Assembly (NCBI RefSeq): GCF_023016285.1 | Contig: NZ_CP095413.1 | Span: 2,294,001 to 2,358,000 of the forward strand | Direction: 5' to 3' | Source: Muricauda sp. SCSIO 64092 | Lineage (GTDB): Bacteria > Bacteroidota > Bacteroidia > Flavobacteriales > Flavobacteriaceae | Length of the DNA stretch: 64,000 bases | In this document: positions 1 to 7,456 of the stretch, one piece after another | Layout: every line of letters begins with the position of its first letter | How positions within the stretch are numbered: the first letter of the stretch is position 1 | Notes under the pieces: model-generated | What the model was told of the DNA's origin: nothing | Seen by the model: the letters and a program-made list of their open reading frames with translations, nothing else | The model's database searches: none | Program-made: the position numbers and the translations under genes

Positions 1-1128
1 GGGGAAGTACAATTTGGTTTCTGGGCGTATGAAGTAGTAAAACACCGGTGAAAATAGCAACTGCCCCAGAATAGCGGTAATGCTGACCAAGCCCGTAATC
101 GATCCCTGGAGGATTCCTTGTTCCTTTACCGATACCTGATTGGAAATAATGCCCTGTACCGTTGGCCCAGCTACCCCTCCAAGGGCATAGGGAATCAAAA
201 ATGCATAGAGCATCCAAGGTTCACTGGCCTGGGAAAATAAAAACATCCCGAGGGTCCACAATAGAAATCCAAAGGTGACCACATTACGTTTCCCAAACCA
301 CCCAATGGCCTTACCGATCAGGAATCCCTGGACAAAGGCAACCAAAAGTCCTACCACAACCAGGGAAAGACCTATCTGTTTGGGATTCCAATCAAAACTT
401 TCGATACAAAAGTACGACCACACGGATGGCAACGCCTGCCCTGCCAGGTTGGCCAGGAAAAATGCAGCGATCAACAACAAAACCCCTTTATAGTTCTTTA
501 GGGCAACCAAGGATACGCCGGGTACCATCTTTAAAACATTGATCGGTCTTCGGTTTTCCTTACTCAAAGACTCGGGAACCACGAACCATCCGAACAGAAA
601 ATTTGCAAATGTCAGTCCGGCTGCAATGTAAAACGGCAATCGAATATCGATATCACCAAAATATCCTCCAATACCAGGGCCAATAATAAAGCCCAGGCCA
701 AAGGCCGCACCAATAAGTCCAAAGTTTTTGGCTTTTTCCTCCATGGTACTGATATCTGCAATATAAGCTGATGCGACCGTAAAACTCGCTCCCGTAATCC
801 CGGCCAGAAAACGACCAATGAACAGCCAGAGGATGGTTGGTGCCCAAGCATGGATCAAGTAATCGATACTCAGTCCCAAAAGGGAAAGCAGTAGGATCGG
901 TTTACGGCCATACCAATCGGAAATCTCGCCCAAAACCGGGGAAAACAGGAATTGCATTCCTGCAAAGGCCGTTGTTAACCACATGCCATAGATAACCGCC
1001 ATATGATTGCCCTCTCCGGTTAATTGCATGATAAACTCCGGAATAATGGGCAGGATGATGCCAATACCTATGACATCCACTAAAATTGTGATGAAAATAA
1101 AAAGTAAGGCCGTCTTTTTTGATTTCAT
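1..1128 (-). CDS. MFS transporter, TetA/TCR-like drug exporter (partial)
   Basis: The frame is open from an ATG to the window edge, so the C-terminus lies outside; about 376 codons are visible of a family usually near 400. It is a polytopic membrane protein of the major facilitator superfamily. The first helix reads ITILVDVIGIGIILPIIPEF, and the loop after helix 2 contains motif A (GEISDWYGRKPILL), typical of the proton-coupled 12-TM exporters related to TetA. The stretch FIGRFLAGITGAS matches the helix 4/5 antiporter signature. It follows atpG on the same strand after a hairpin, so it probably is not part of the ATP synthase mRNA proper. The substrate cannot be told from sequence; tetracycline export is only one possibility for this family. 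Confidence 0.85.
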   Translation of the reverse strand, partial: MKSKKTALLFIFITILVDVIGIGIILPIIPEFIMQLTGEGNHMAVIYGMWLTTAFAGMQFLFSPVLGEISDWYGRKPILLLSLLGLSIDYLIHAWAPTILWLFIGRFLAGITGASFTVASAYIADISTMEEKAKNFGLIGAAFGLGFIIGPGIGGYFGDIDIRLPFYIAAGLTFANFLFGWFVVPESLSKENRRPINVLKMVPGVSLVALKNYKGVLLLIAAFFLANLAGQALPSVWSYFCIESFDWNPKQIGLSLVVVGLLVAFVQGFLIGKAIGWFGKRNVVTFGFLLWTLGMFLFSQASEPWMLYAFLIPYALGGVAGPTVQGIISNQVSVKEQGILQGSITGLVSITAILGQLLFSPVFYYFIRPETKLYFP

Positions 1129-1137
1129 GCAAAATGA

Positions 1138-1161
1138 AAGCCCCACAAGGAGGTGGGGCTT
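1138..1161 (-). terminator. Hairpin after atpG, just upstream of MFS gene
   Basis: A perfect 9-bp stem (AAGCCCCAC paired with GTGGGGCTT) with a 6-nt loop lies between atpG and the MFS start codon. On the minus strand it is followed by an interrupted T stretch. It probably ends or attenuates the atp operon transcript. It sits only 9 nt before the MFS ATG, so it also covers the position where a ribosome would load. Confidence 0.6.
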
Positions 1162-1196
1162 AGTTATGTTTTGGAATGGTTATTTCCGTTTCTATT

Positions 1197-2057
1197 TTAG
1201 TCGTTCAATGCTTCGGCGCCACCAACAATCTCCAATATTTCACCTGTAATTGCGGCCTGCCTTGCTTTGTTGTAGGTCAATGTTAATTGGTCCTTAAGCT
1301 CCCCGGCATTATCGGTTGCCTTATGCATTGCCGTCATACGGGCCCCATGCTCACTTGCAAAGGAATCCCGAATGGCTTTATACAATTGGGTTTTCAGTGA
1401 TTTTGGAATCAACTGCTCCACAATTCCCGCTTTATCCGGCTCAAAGATATAATCGGCACTGGCGTTTACATCCCCTTCAACGGGAACAATGGGTAAAAAC
1501 TGCTCCGTAGTTACGATTTGGGTCGCTGCGTTTTTAAATCGGTTGTAGACCAGTTCTATCCGGTCATACTCCCCTGTGGTAAAACGTTGCATTAAATCTT
1601 CCGCTATTACGGTGACATTCTCAAATGTCAGCTTGTCAAAGATGCTGCTCTGATTGGAAATGATATTGAATTTCTTTCCCAGAATATCATTTCCTTTTTT
1701 ACCAATGGTAATATAATCTACCTGTTTGCCGCCGTATTTCCCATGATAAAGGGAAACGGATTCCTTGATGATATTTGAATTGAAGGCCCCACAAAGTCCA
1801 CGGTTGGAGGTAATGGAAACCACAAGCACTTTCTTGACCTCACGATTATCCGTGTACTTGGCCCCAACATCCCCATCCAGGCTACCACTAAGGTTTTGCA
1901 ATAGCTCGGTCAACTTATTGGCGTAAGGACGCATTGCCGTTATGGCATCTTGGGCCTTTTTCAACTTGGCAGCGGAAACCATTTTCATGGCACTCGTTAT
2001 CTGCATGGTCGACTTTACCGATGCAATCCTATTACGTATTTCTTTTAAGTTTGCCAT
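1197..2057 (-). CDS. atpG: F1 ATP synthase subunit gamma
   Basis: Central rotor stalk of F1, coupling c-ring rotation to catalysis in the alpha3beta3 head. The 286-residue length is normal. The N-terminal coiled coil begins MANLKEIRNRIASVKSTMQI and the C-terminal helix ends with the conserved ITGEILEIVGGAEAL segment; both ends of gamma insert into the head. The ATG is preceded by an AAGGA-type site. It is the last synthase gene of this operon; atpD and atpC are not in the window, which is the usual Bacteroidota arrangement. Its upstream spacer is occupied by a broken four-helix-bundle gene and heptamer arrays, so the leader of atpG derives partly from an inserted element. Confidence 0.98.
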   Translation of the reverse strand: MANLKEIRNRIASVKSTMQITSAMKMVSAAKLKKAQDAITAMRPYANKLTELLQNLSGSLDGDVGAKYTDNREVKKVLVVSITSNRGLCGAFNSNIIKESVSLYHGKYGGKQVDYITIGKKGNDILGKKFNIISNQSSIFDKLTFENVTVIAEDLMQRFTTGEYDRIELVYNRFKNAATQIVTTEQFLPIVPVEGDVNASADYIFEPDKAGIVEQLIPKSLKTQLYKAIRDSFASEHGARMTAMHKATDNAGELKDQLTLTYNKARQAAITGEILEIVGGAEALND

Positions 2058-2067
2058 TCCTTTCTTC

Positions 2068-2102
2068 AGTTATGGGTTATGAGTGCAGAGTTATGAGTTT
2101 TT
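2068..2102. repeat. Heptanucleotide array, left end of S23-type insertion
   Basis: Five units of period 7 with consensus AGTTATG on the plus strand (third unit AGTGCAG, last unit degenerate). Read on the minus strand the units are CATAACT-like. The array overlaps the end of the broken S23 gene and ends just 10 nt upstream of the atpG start codon. It is the inverted counterpart of the array on the other side of that gene. Confidence 0.75.
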
Positions 2103-2429
2103 GATAATCTTAACCAAGATACGAATCAACTCATTGCACTTTTCCATCATATTTTCTGGCACTTCTCTTCCTGTGGCTTCCAAAATTTCCAGCCATTACA
2201 TGGTTTCATCAGCTTCCTTGAGTGCAGTGCCAAACTTATTTTTGAAATCTTTTGTACTTACGCCTCTTTGTGCCTCTCTGGTATTTGCGCCTATACTGGT
2301 TCCGCTCCTTAGTAATTGAGAAGCAAGTTCAAAATCTTTGTTTTTTTTAAGTTTATCGCAGTAATCAACTATGCCACAAGCAAACTGAAAGCTCTTAATG
2401 CGTATAGGACTTTCGTTCAACTTACTCAT
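2091..2429 (-). pseudogene. Four-helix-bundle (S23/IVP family) protein gene, nonsense-interrupted
   Basis: The reading frame from ATG to the TAA at 2091-2093 encodes about 112 residues, the normal length for the S23 ribosomal intervening-sequence/four-helix-bundle family. Family landmarks are visible: an N-terminal segment with FQFACGIVDYCDKL, then SQLLRSGTSIGANTREAQ and FGTALKEADETM. Immediately after ETM the frame hits TAA where family members usually have a tyrosine (YWLELL-like); the remaining 34 residues (WLEILEATGREVPENMMEKC and onwards) continue in the same frame. One TAT/TAC to TAA change explains this. It lies between atpA and atpG and is bounded by inverted heptamer arrays. A truncated 77-residue product, read-through or a base-call error cannot be excluded. 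Confidence 0.85.
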
Positions 2430-2452
2430 AACTCTTAACTCTGCACTCCTAA
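2425..2452. repeat. Heptanucleotide array, right end of S23-type insertion
   Basis: Four units of period 7, each starting CTC and ending AA or CA (consensus CTCNTAA). They contain the S23 start codon at one side and the atpA stop codon at the other. Unit for unit it is the reverse complement of the array at 2068-2102, including the odd CTGCACT-like unit shared by both. The atpA reading frame ends inside the array, so the insertion may have replaced the last codon or two of atpA. Confidence 0.75.
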
Positions 2453-4029
2453 CTGGTGTACTTACTTGATAAATCTTTACAAACCGAAGTCAAGGTATCG
2501 ATTACCTCATCCGTTAGCTTCCCGGATTTTAGCGTATCCAAAACTCCCCTATGCTTGGCATTCAAGAACTCCAAATAGTCCCTTTCAAATTCTTTTACCT
2601 TATTTACAGGAACATCCCTCAACAAGTTTTTGGAACCTGCGAAAATAATTGCGACCTGATCTTCAACCGTAAATGGATCATTTTGGGCCTGTTTCAGGAT
2701 CTCAACGTTTCTACGTCCTTTTTCAATTACGTTCATTGTCGCCGCATCCAAATCCGAACCGAACTTGGCAAAAGCTTCCAACTCCCGGAACTGTGCCTGG
2801 TCCAGTTTTAAGGTACCGGCCACTTTCTTCATGGATTTGATCTGCGCCGAACCTCCCACACGTGATACCGAAATACCCACGTTGATTGCAGGACGGACCC
2901 CTTGGTTGAACAAGTCCTGCTCCAGGAATATCTGACCATCCGTAATGGAAATTACGTTTGTTGGAATATAAGCGGAAACGTCACCTGCCTGTGTTTCAAT
3001 AATGGGCAGTGCCGTTAAAGAACCCCCACCCTTTACTTTGTCTTTCAACGCATCAGGAAGATCGTTCATGTTTTGGGCCACGGTATCGTCATTAATGACT
3101 TTTGCCGCGCGTTCCAATAATCTTGAGTGCAAATAGAACACGTCACCTGGATAGGCTTCACGCCCCGGTGGCCTTCTTAACAATAGGGATACCTCACGAT
3201 AGGCAACCGCTTGTTTTGACAAATCATCATAGATGATCAGTGCAGGTCGTCCGGTATCCCGGAAATATTCTCCAATTGCAGCACCGGCAAAAGGGGCATA
3301 TACCTGCATTGGTGCGGGATCGGAGGCATTTGCAGCTACAATGGTGGTGTAGGCCAAGGCACCTTTATCTTCCAATGTTTTTGCGATACCTGCAATCGTA
3401 GAGGCCTTCTGACCAATAGCCACATAGATACAATATACGGGCTCTCCCGCATCGTAAAATTCCTTTTGGTTAAGAATGGTATCGATACAAACCGTTGTTT
3501 TTCCTGTTTGGCGGTCACCGATTACCAACTCCCGTTGTCCACGACCAATTGGAATCATCGCATCAATGGCCTTTACTCCAGTTTGTAAAGGCTCATTTAC
3601 CGGTTGTCTGTAGATTACCCCGGGTGCTTTTCGCTCCAATGGCATTTCATAGGTTTCACCAGCAATTGGACCTTTACCATCGATGGGTGTACCCAAAGTA
3701 TCCACAACACGGCCCACAATACCTTCTCCAACGTTGATGGAGGCAATACGTTGTGTCCTTTTTACGGTAGCCCCTTCCAAAATCTCCTTGGATGGCCCCA
3801 ACAATACCACACCCACATTGTCTTCTTCCAGGTTCAACACAATACCTTGCATTCCACCATCAAACTCCACCAACTCGCCGTATTCCGCATTGGAAAGACC
3901 ATATGCCCTGGCAATACCGTCCCCCACTTGGAGTACGGTACCTACCTCATCCAGGGAAGCGGTTGCTTCGAAACCTGATAATTGCTTTTTCAATATTGCT
4001 GAAACCTCAGCTGCTTTTACTCCCGCCAT
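2449..4029 (-). CDS. atpA: F1 ATP synthase subunit alpha
   Basis: Non-catalytic nucleotide-binding subunit of the F1 head. The 526 residues include an N-terminal beta-barrel, the P-loop GDRQTGKT at about 171-178, the Walker B region ALIIYDD at about 263-269, and the alpha/beta signature [20 protein letters not shown] near 282-301. The [10 protein letters not shown] segment carries the conserved arginine that reaches into the catalytic site of beta. The start ATG is preceded by a heptamer array rather than a normal leader, and the stop codon lies inside another heptamer array. It sits between atpH and atpG in the usual order. Confidence 0.98.
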   Translation of the reverse strand: MAGVKAAEVSAILKKQLSGFEATASLDEVGTVLQVGDGIARAYGLSNAEYGELVEFDGGMQGIVLNLEEDNVGVVLLGPSKEILEGATVKRTQRIASINVGEGIVGRVVDTLGTPIDGKGPIAGETYEMPLERKAPGVIYRQPVNEPLQTGVKAIDAMIPIGRGQRELVIGDRQTGKTTVCIDTILNQKEFYDAGEPVYCIYVAIGQKASTIAGIAKTLEDKGALAYTTIVAANASDPAPMQVYAPFAGAAIGEYFRDTGRPALIIYDDLSKQAVAYREVSLLLRRPPGREAYPGDVFYLHSRLLERAAKVINDDTVAQNMNDLPDALKDKVKGGGSLTALPIIETQAGDVSAYIPTNVISITDGQIFLEQDLFNQGVRPAINVGISVSRVGGSAQIKSMKKVAGTLKLDQAQFRELEAFAKFGSDLDAATMNVIEKGRRNVEILKQAQNDPFTVEDQVAIIFAGSKNLLRDVPVNKVKEFERDYLEFLNAKHRGVLDTLKSGKLTDEVIDTLTSVCKDLSSKYTS

Positions 4030-4033
4030 AATT

Positions 4034-4068
4034 TAAGATATAAGACGTAAGACATAAGATGTAAGACA
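4034..4068. repeat. Five tandem heptamers in the atpH-atpA spacer
   Basis: Five perfect-period 7-nt units with consensus TAAGACA (third-, sixth- and seventh-position variants such as TAAGATG and TAAGACG). They fill almost the whole leader of atpA, ending 4 nt before its start codon. The unit differs in sequence from the arrays around the S23 pseudogene but has the same period. No gene is inside this one. Confidence 0.8.
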
Positions 4069-4084
4069 TCGGTATGTCCGTTGA

Positions 4085-4624
4085 TTATAGACTATTTGTA
4101 AATTCTCGTTTTATTGTATTCAATTTGTTCGCCACACTGGCATCGTACTGTAAATCCCCGACCCTTAAAATGAATCCACCTACAATACTTTCATCAATCT
4201 TGTTCTCCAGGGAAACCTTATTGCCCGTAAGCTCCTTTACTTTGGAAAGCACCTTTTTTTCCAGTGCTGGCGTAAGGGGGACAGCTGTGGTAACCACGGC
4301 CGTATCTTCTCCTTTCATCTTTTCGTACTGAATGATGTACTTGTACGCCACTTCCTGTAACAAGTCGATACGTTTATTATCCGCCAAGGTGTTTACAAGT
4401 CCCAGGGTAATTTCATTACTCCCTTTAAAAATCGCCGAAAGGGAGTTTTTCTTGACCTCATTTTTTACGATTGGGCTTGTCAAAAGTTGCTGTAGCTCCG
4501 GATGGTCCGAAATGGTTTCGGCAATCTTGCGCATATCCGTATCTACCTTGTCCGCAACTTTTTGCTCCACGGCATAATCCAAGGTTGCTTTTGCGTATCG
4601 TATGGCCGCCCTGCTATTACTCAT
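4085..4624 (-). CDS. atpH: F1 ATP synthase subunit delta
   Basis: Peripheral-stalk subunit linking the b dimer to the top of F1 (the OSCP homologue). The 179-residue length is standard. The N-terminal helical domain begins SRAAIRYAKATLDYAVEQ and the C-terminal half contains the conserved SLENKIDESIVGGFILRVGD segment near residues 142-160. It follows atpF and precedes atpA as in other bacteria. Both flanking spacers hold heptamer-type repeats. Confidence 0.97.
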   Translation of the reverse strand: MSNSRAAIRYAKATLDYAVEQKVADKVDTDMRKIAETISDHPELQQLLTSPIVKNEVKKNSLSAIFKGSNEITLGLVNTLADNKRIDLLQEVAYKYIIQYEKMKGEDTAVVTTAVPLTPALEKKVLSKVKELTGNKVSLENKIDESIVGGFILRVGDLQYDASVANKLNTIKREFTNSL

Positions 4625-4636
4625 TTTACGTGCTAT

Positions 4637-4710
4637 GGTTAACGGTTTGTGGGTTAATGGTTATCTGGTAACCGGAAAATGGAATCGGTCCTTTACCAGT
4701 GACCATTAAC
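4637..4710. repeat. Imperfect palindrome with GGTT units in the atpF-atpH spacer
   Basis: Four GGTT cores and a fifth GGTA recur at 7-8 nt spacing from 4637 to 4670. The arm GTTAATGGTTATCTGGTAA (4653-4671) is mirrored by TTACCAGTGACCATTAAC (4693-4710) with three differences, giving a long hairpin with a loop of about 21 nt. It lies in the 107-nt gap between two synthase genes and resembles the S23-flanking arrays in period and inverted layout, but is empty. Confidence 0.65.
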
Positions 4711-4731
4711 TTTCGAACCTCTTTCTATTTA

Positions 4732-5232
4732 CTAATTCAACTTAACGTCGCCCAACATGTCCTCGACTACCTTTAGTTGTTTCTTCTTGTCGGACAGTTC
4801 CCCTTTGATTACTTTTTCCGCAATATCCACGGAAAGGGTGGCCACTTGTTCCTTAATGTCCGCAACGGCGGCTTTCTTCTCACTTTCTATGGCCGCTTGC
4901 GCTTGTTTTAGCATCTTATCCCCTTCCACCTGTGCCTGTTCCTTGGCATCTGCAATCATTTTCTCCTTGATTTCACGGGCCTCCTTCAACATCTTCTCAC
5001 GTTCTGCCCGGGCTTCCTGCAAAAGGTTTTCGCTATCCGCGGTAACGTTCTGCATTTCCTTTTTCGCATCCTCCGCTGCTTGAAGGGCATTTTTGATCCC
5101 TTCTTCGCGATCATTGACCGCATTTAGAATGGGTTTCCATGCAAACTTCCAAAGTAGCCATAGCAATAAAAGGAACAGTAGTGTTTGCCAAAAAAACAGC
5201 CCTAATGAAAACTCCTCCAATAATTTTTCCAT
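4732..5232 (-). CDS. atpF: F0 ATP synthase subunit b
   Basis: Membrane-anchored peripheral stalk subunit. One N-terminal transmembrane helix (about residues 11-30, containing LFFWQTLLFLLLLWLLWKF) is followed by a long charged, alanine- and lysine-rich coiled coil, and the protein ends in the delta-binding region. I chose the ATG that gives MEKLLEEFSLGLFFWQ (166 residues), because Bacteroidota b subunits start this way and an AAAGAG stretch precedes it; an upstream TTG would add 11 residues. It lies after atpE and before atpH. Confidence 0.96.
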   Translation of the reverse strand: MEKLLEEFSLGLFFWQTLLFLLLLWLLWKFAWKPILNAVNDREEGIKNALQAAEDAKKEMQNVTADSENLLQEARAEREKMLKEAREIKEKMIADAKEQAQVEGDKMLKQAQAAIESEKKAAVADIKEQVATLSVDIAEKVIKGELSDKKKQLKVVEDMLGDVKLN

Positions 5233-5270
5233 CTCTTTTTCTTTATCTCTTAATGTTTTAAACAAGCAAG

Positions 5271-5293
5271 GGCTGCAACCAACCGTTGCAGCC
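5271..5293 (-). promoter_or_regulatory. Intercistronic hairpin between atpE and atpF
   Basis: A perfect 9-bp GC-rich stem (GGCTGCAAC and GTTGCAGCC, 5-nt loop) begins 20 nt after the atpE stop codon. On the transcribed strand no T run follows, so it is unlikely to be a strong terminator. A likely role is to protect the 3' end of a processed upstream mRNA, which would favour production of the many-copy c subunit; this role is inference. Confidence 0.5.
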
Positions 5294-5313
5294 TTTTGCT
5301 TTTAGATGACTGA

Positions 5314-5505
5314 TTATACCGCAAAAAGGGCAGCAAAACCAATACCTTCAATCAATGCAGCTGCAATCAACATCGCTGTTTGGATTTTACCGTATGCTTC
5401 GGGCTGACGTGCGATGGCTTCCATTGCGGAACCACCAATCCTACCAATACCCAAACCAACACCGATAACTACCAAACCTGCACCTACCATTACTGGAATT
5501 TCCAT
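5314..5505 (-). CDS. atpE: F0 ATP synthase subunit c
   Basis: Proteolipid that forms the rotating ring in the membrane. It is 63 residues long, with two glycine/alanine-rich transmembrane helices joined by the polar loop RQPE (residues 33-36). The proton-carrying carboxylate is Glu53 in LIEGIGFAALF. The residues that create a sodium site in Na+-type c subunits are not apparent, so proton coupling is assumed. The gene lies between atpB and atpF and is followed by a stable hairpin. Confidence 0.97.
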   Translation of the reverse strand: MEIPVMVGAGLVVIGVGLGIGRIGGSAMEAIARQPEAYGKIQTAMLIAAALIEGIGFAALFAV

Positions 5506-5582
5506 GTCTATCTAGTTTAAAAATTAAAAATTCAACACTTATCCATCGGTCAGTTCAACTCCATGAATGACCAAACTATTTT

Positions 5583-6719
5583 TTAATGGGCCACCTCGGC
5601 TTCATGTCCATGATCGTGCTCGTGTTCCTCGGAGGCAAAACCGAAGTAAAGCGCACTCAACATGGTGAATATATAGGCTTGTAACAATGCCACAAGTACC
5701 TCGATCAACATTATGGCGAAAGCCAGGCCAAATGACAGCGGACTTCCAAGCCAGCTCTTAAAAATGAACATCAACCCAATCAAACTTCCAATAACAATGT
5801 GTCCGGCCTGCATGTTCGCATACAATCGAATCAACAGTGAAAAGGGTTTAATGATCAATCCCAATAACTCTATCGGAACCAAAATGATATACAATGGTAT
5901 TTTTCCATACCAGGGAAGGGAATCACCCAAAGGGTTAAATTGGTGCATCCAATAATCCTTGGTTCCCGTAAAATTTGTAATTAAAAACGTTAATATGGCC
6001 AGGGCAGTGGTAATGGCAATGTTTCCAGTGACATTAATTCCAAGCGGTGTCATCCCAAACATGTTCAAAAACCATATAAAGAAGAAGATGGTCAACAGAA
6101 AGGGCATGTATTTTTTATAGCGCTTTTCGCCTATATTGGGCCGTGCAATATCGTCCCTAATATAAAGGACGATGGGTTCAAAAAACCTTCCCGCCCCAGT
6201 TGGGATACCGTTATTTTTTGTGTACGATCGCGCCAAACTGGAAAAAAGCCAAAGCATCAACAAACCTGTTACGATAATCATTACCACATTCTTGGTAATG
6301 GAAAAATCAAAGGGTTTTATGTTGGTAGGGTGGTGGCTTTCGTCATAATCAATGGTGCCGTTGGCATCCGTCCTATAAATTTTGCCGTGATAGAGCTTAT
6401 AGTAATTTCCATCCACTTCGGCCAAGGTCTCCCCGTGGTGGAACTTGGTGGAAGAAAAGACTTTTAGCCCATCATCCCAGAGTATCACGGGCAAGGGAAA
6501 GCCCACGTATTTGTGGTCGCCATTTTCCTTGGTATAGGAAAAAAGGGAGAAGTCGTGGGAATCCTGTAAATGGTGATGGATGTATTCCTTGATTTCGGTC
6601 TTAAGGTCCTTACCATGACCTTCCTCGCCATGTTTGTCCTCCTTTTCTTTTCCGAAGGAAATTTGACTTAGAATCAATACAGAAAAAAGAAGAAAACTCT
6701 TCAAAAACGTTTTTCGCAT
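5583..6719 (-). CDS. atpB: F0 ATP synthase subunit a
   Basis: Stator subunit forming the two proton half-channels. Counting from the chosen ATG (378 residues) there is a signal-peptide-like N-terminus (about 1-23), then an unusually long soluble segment rich in His, Glu and Asp (about 24-140), then the membrane part. The essential arginine is R298 in LLIRLYANMQAGH. The C-terminus ends in a His/Glu-rich tail (EEHEHDHGHEAEVAH). Long periplasmic N-terminal extensions are common in Bacteroidota a subunits. An upstream TTG would add 12 residues without improving the signal peptide. Confidence 0.96.
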   Translation of the reverse strand: MRKTFLKSFLLFSVLILSQISFGKEKEDKHGEEGHGKDLKTEIKEYIHHHLQDSHDFSLFSYTKENGDHKYVGFPLPVILWDDGLKVFSSTKFHHGETLAEVDGNYYKLYHGKIYRTDANGTIDYDESHHPTNIKPFDFSITKNVVMIIVTGLLMLWLFSSLARSYTKNNGIPTGAGRFFEPIVLYIRDDIARPNIGEKRYKKYMPFLLTIFFFIWFLNMFGMTPLGINVTGNIAITTALAILTFLITNFTGTKDYWMHQFNPLGDSLPWYGKIPLYIILVPIELLGLIIKPFSLLIRLYANMQAGHIVIGSLIGLMFIFKSWLGSPLSFGLAFAIMLIEVLVALLQAYIFTMLSALYFGFASEEHEHDHGHEAEVAH

Positions 6720-6752
6720 TTCGCTGGAACTAACGGTCTTTAAAAATCGGTG

Positions 6753-6760
6753 CAAATGTA
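6753..6760 (-). promoter_or_regulatory. Candidate promoter -7 box upstream of atpB
   Basis: On the minus strand the octamer TACATTTG matches the Bacteroidota -7 consensus TAnnTTTG and would start transcription about 30 nt before the atpB ATG. No good TTG -33 box is at the usual distance, so support is limited. If real, it lets the synthase genes be transcribed apart from sprE and the bactofilin gene. Confidence 0.4.
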
Positions 6761-6827
6761 AGTCTTTCCCTTAAAAGGAAAAAAGCTTTGTTGCTTTATT
6801 TTTAGTGATTTGGGTCGGGTGAAAAAT

Positions 6828-7229
6828 TCAGGAATCGGATACTTGATTCAACATTTTTGATGCAAAATAGGTTTCCAAAACCAGGGCGGTCAAATAGGGG
6901 ACAAAAAAAGCTGCGAATTCCGCACGTTGGATCTCCCCATCAGCCCGGTAAACCGGGTAGAAAACAATGAAGAATACCACAAACTTTATTAGGCTTCCCC
7001 CCATGAATAAAAAACCCAATGCATTTTTTAGCTTTTTCCTGGCATAGTACAATCCTATAAAAATTCCGACGGCCAATACAAAGTTTATACTGTAGGAGGC
7101 AACCAGCATATTGTCCAAAGGGGCAAGATCAAGGTTCTTCAAAACAAAATAATGAAGCATAAAAGCAAGAAGTAACGCCCCAAATAGAATTAAGGTGAAT
7201 TGTCTTGGTAGTTTTGTCCCTACGTTCAA
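6828..7229 (-). CDS. DUF6168-like small membrane protein of the atp locus
   Basis: A protein of about 133 residues with four predicted hydrophobic helices (FTLILFGALLLAFMLHYFVL, then SYSINFVLAVGIFIGLYY, then a helix around FLFMGGSLIKFVVFFIVF, and a last one near FVPYLTALVLET). It sits between atpZ and atpB, where flavobacteria usually carry a DUF6168 family protein. No ATG gives this product; I use a TTG whose bases overlap the atpZ stop codon (TTGA), suggesting coupled translation. A role in F0 assembly, like AtpI, is a guess from position. Confidence 0.75.
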   Translation of the reverse strand: MNVGTKLPRQFTLILFGALLLAFMLHYFVLKNLDLAPLDNMLVASYSINFVLAVGIFIGLYYARKKLKNALGFLFMGGSLIKFVVFFIVFYPVYRADGEIQRAEFAAFFVPYLTALVLETYFASKMLNQVSDS

Positions 7230-7456
7230 TTGTTCAATCTTTTCAATTGCTGCAAAACTACCCAAATAGAAATAGCCACACCCAAAAGCGTGGCTATTAC
7301 GGTAAAATATTTTTTTTCGGTTTCGTAATGTGCATCCAACCAATTACCTCCTTTTACGGCAAGGTAAATGATAATGCCCATTTCAAATGCAATGCCGGAT
7401 AGGGCCGCTGCATTTTTAAAGCCATTGTTTTTCTTAGGAGACTTTTGCTGGTTCAT
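7226..7456 (-). CDS. atpZ: AtpZ/AtpI family protein
   Basis: A 76-residue protein with two transmembrane helices (roughly 18-34 around SGIAFEMGIIIYLAV, and 50-68 around FTVIATLLGVAISIWVVL) and the WLD motif between them, as in AtpZ/AtpI proteins encoded ahead of F0 genes. AtpI has been linked to c-ring assembly and, in some bacteria, AtpZ/I to magnesium or calcium uptake. Its start lies inside the bactofilin gene (23-nt overlap) and its end overlaps the next gene, so it is tightly coupled to both. Confidence 0.85.
   Translation of the reverse strand: MNQQKSPKKNNGFKNAAALSGIAFEMGIIIYLAVKGGNWLDAHYETEKKYFTVIATLLGVAISIWVVLQQLKRLNN

Noticed and set aside
2091..2429. The S23-family gene as the Avd accessory gene of a diversity-generating retroelement.
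   Set aside because: Avd shares the fold, but there is no reverse transcriptase and no template/variable repeat pair nearby.
4034..4068. Heptamer array as a CRISPR-like array.
   Set aside because: The units are 7 nt without spacers and no cas genes are present.
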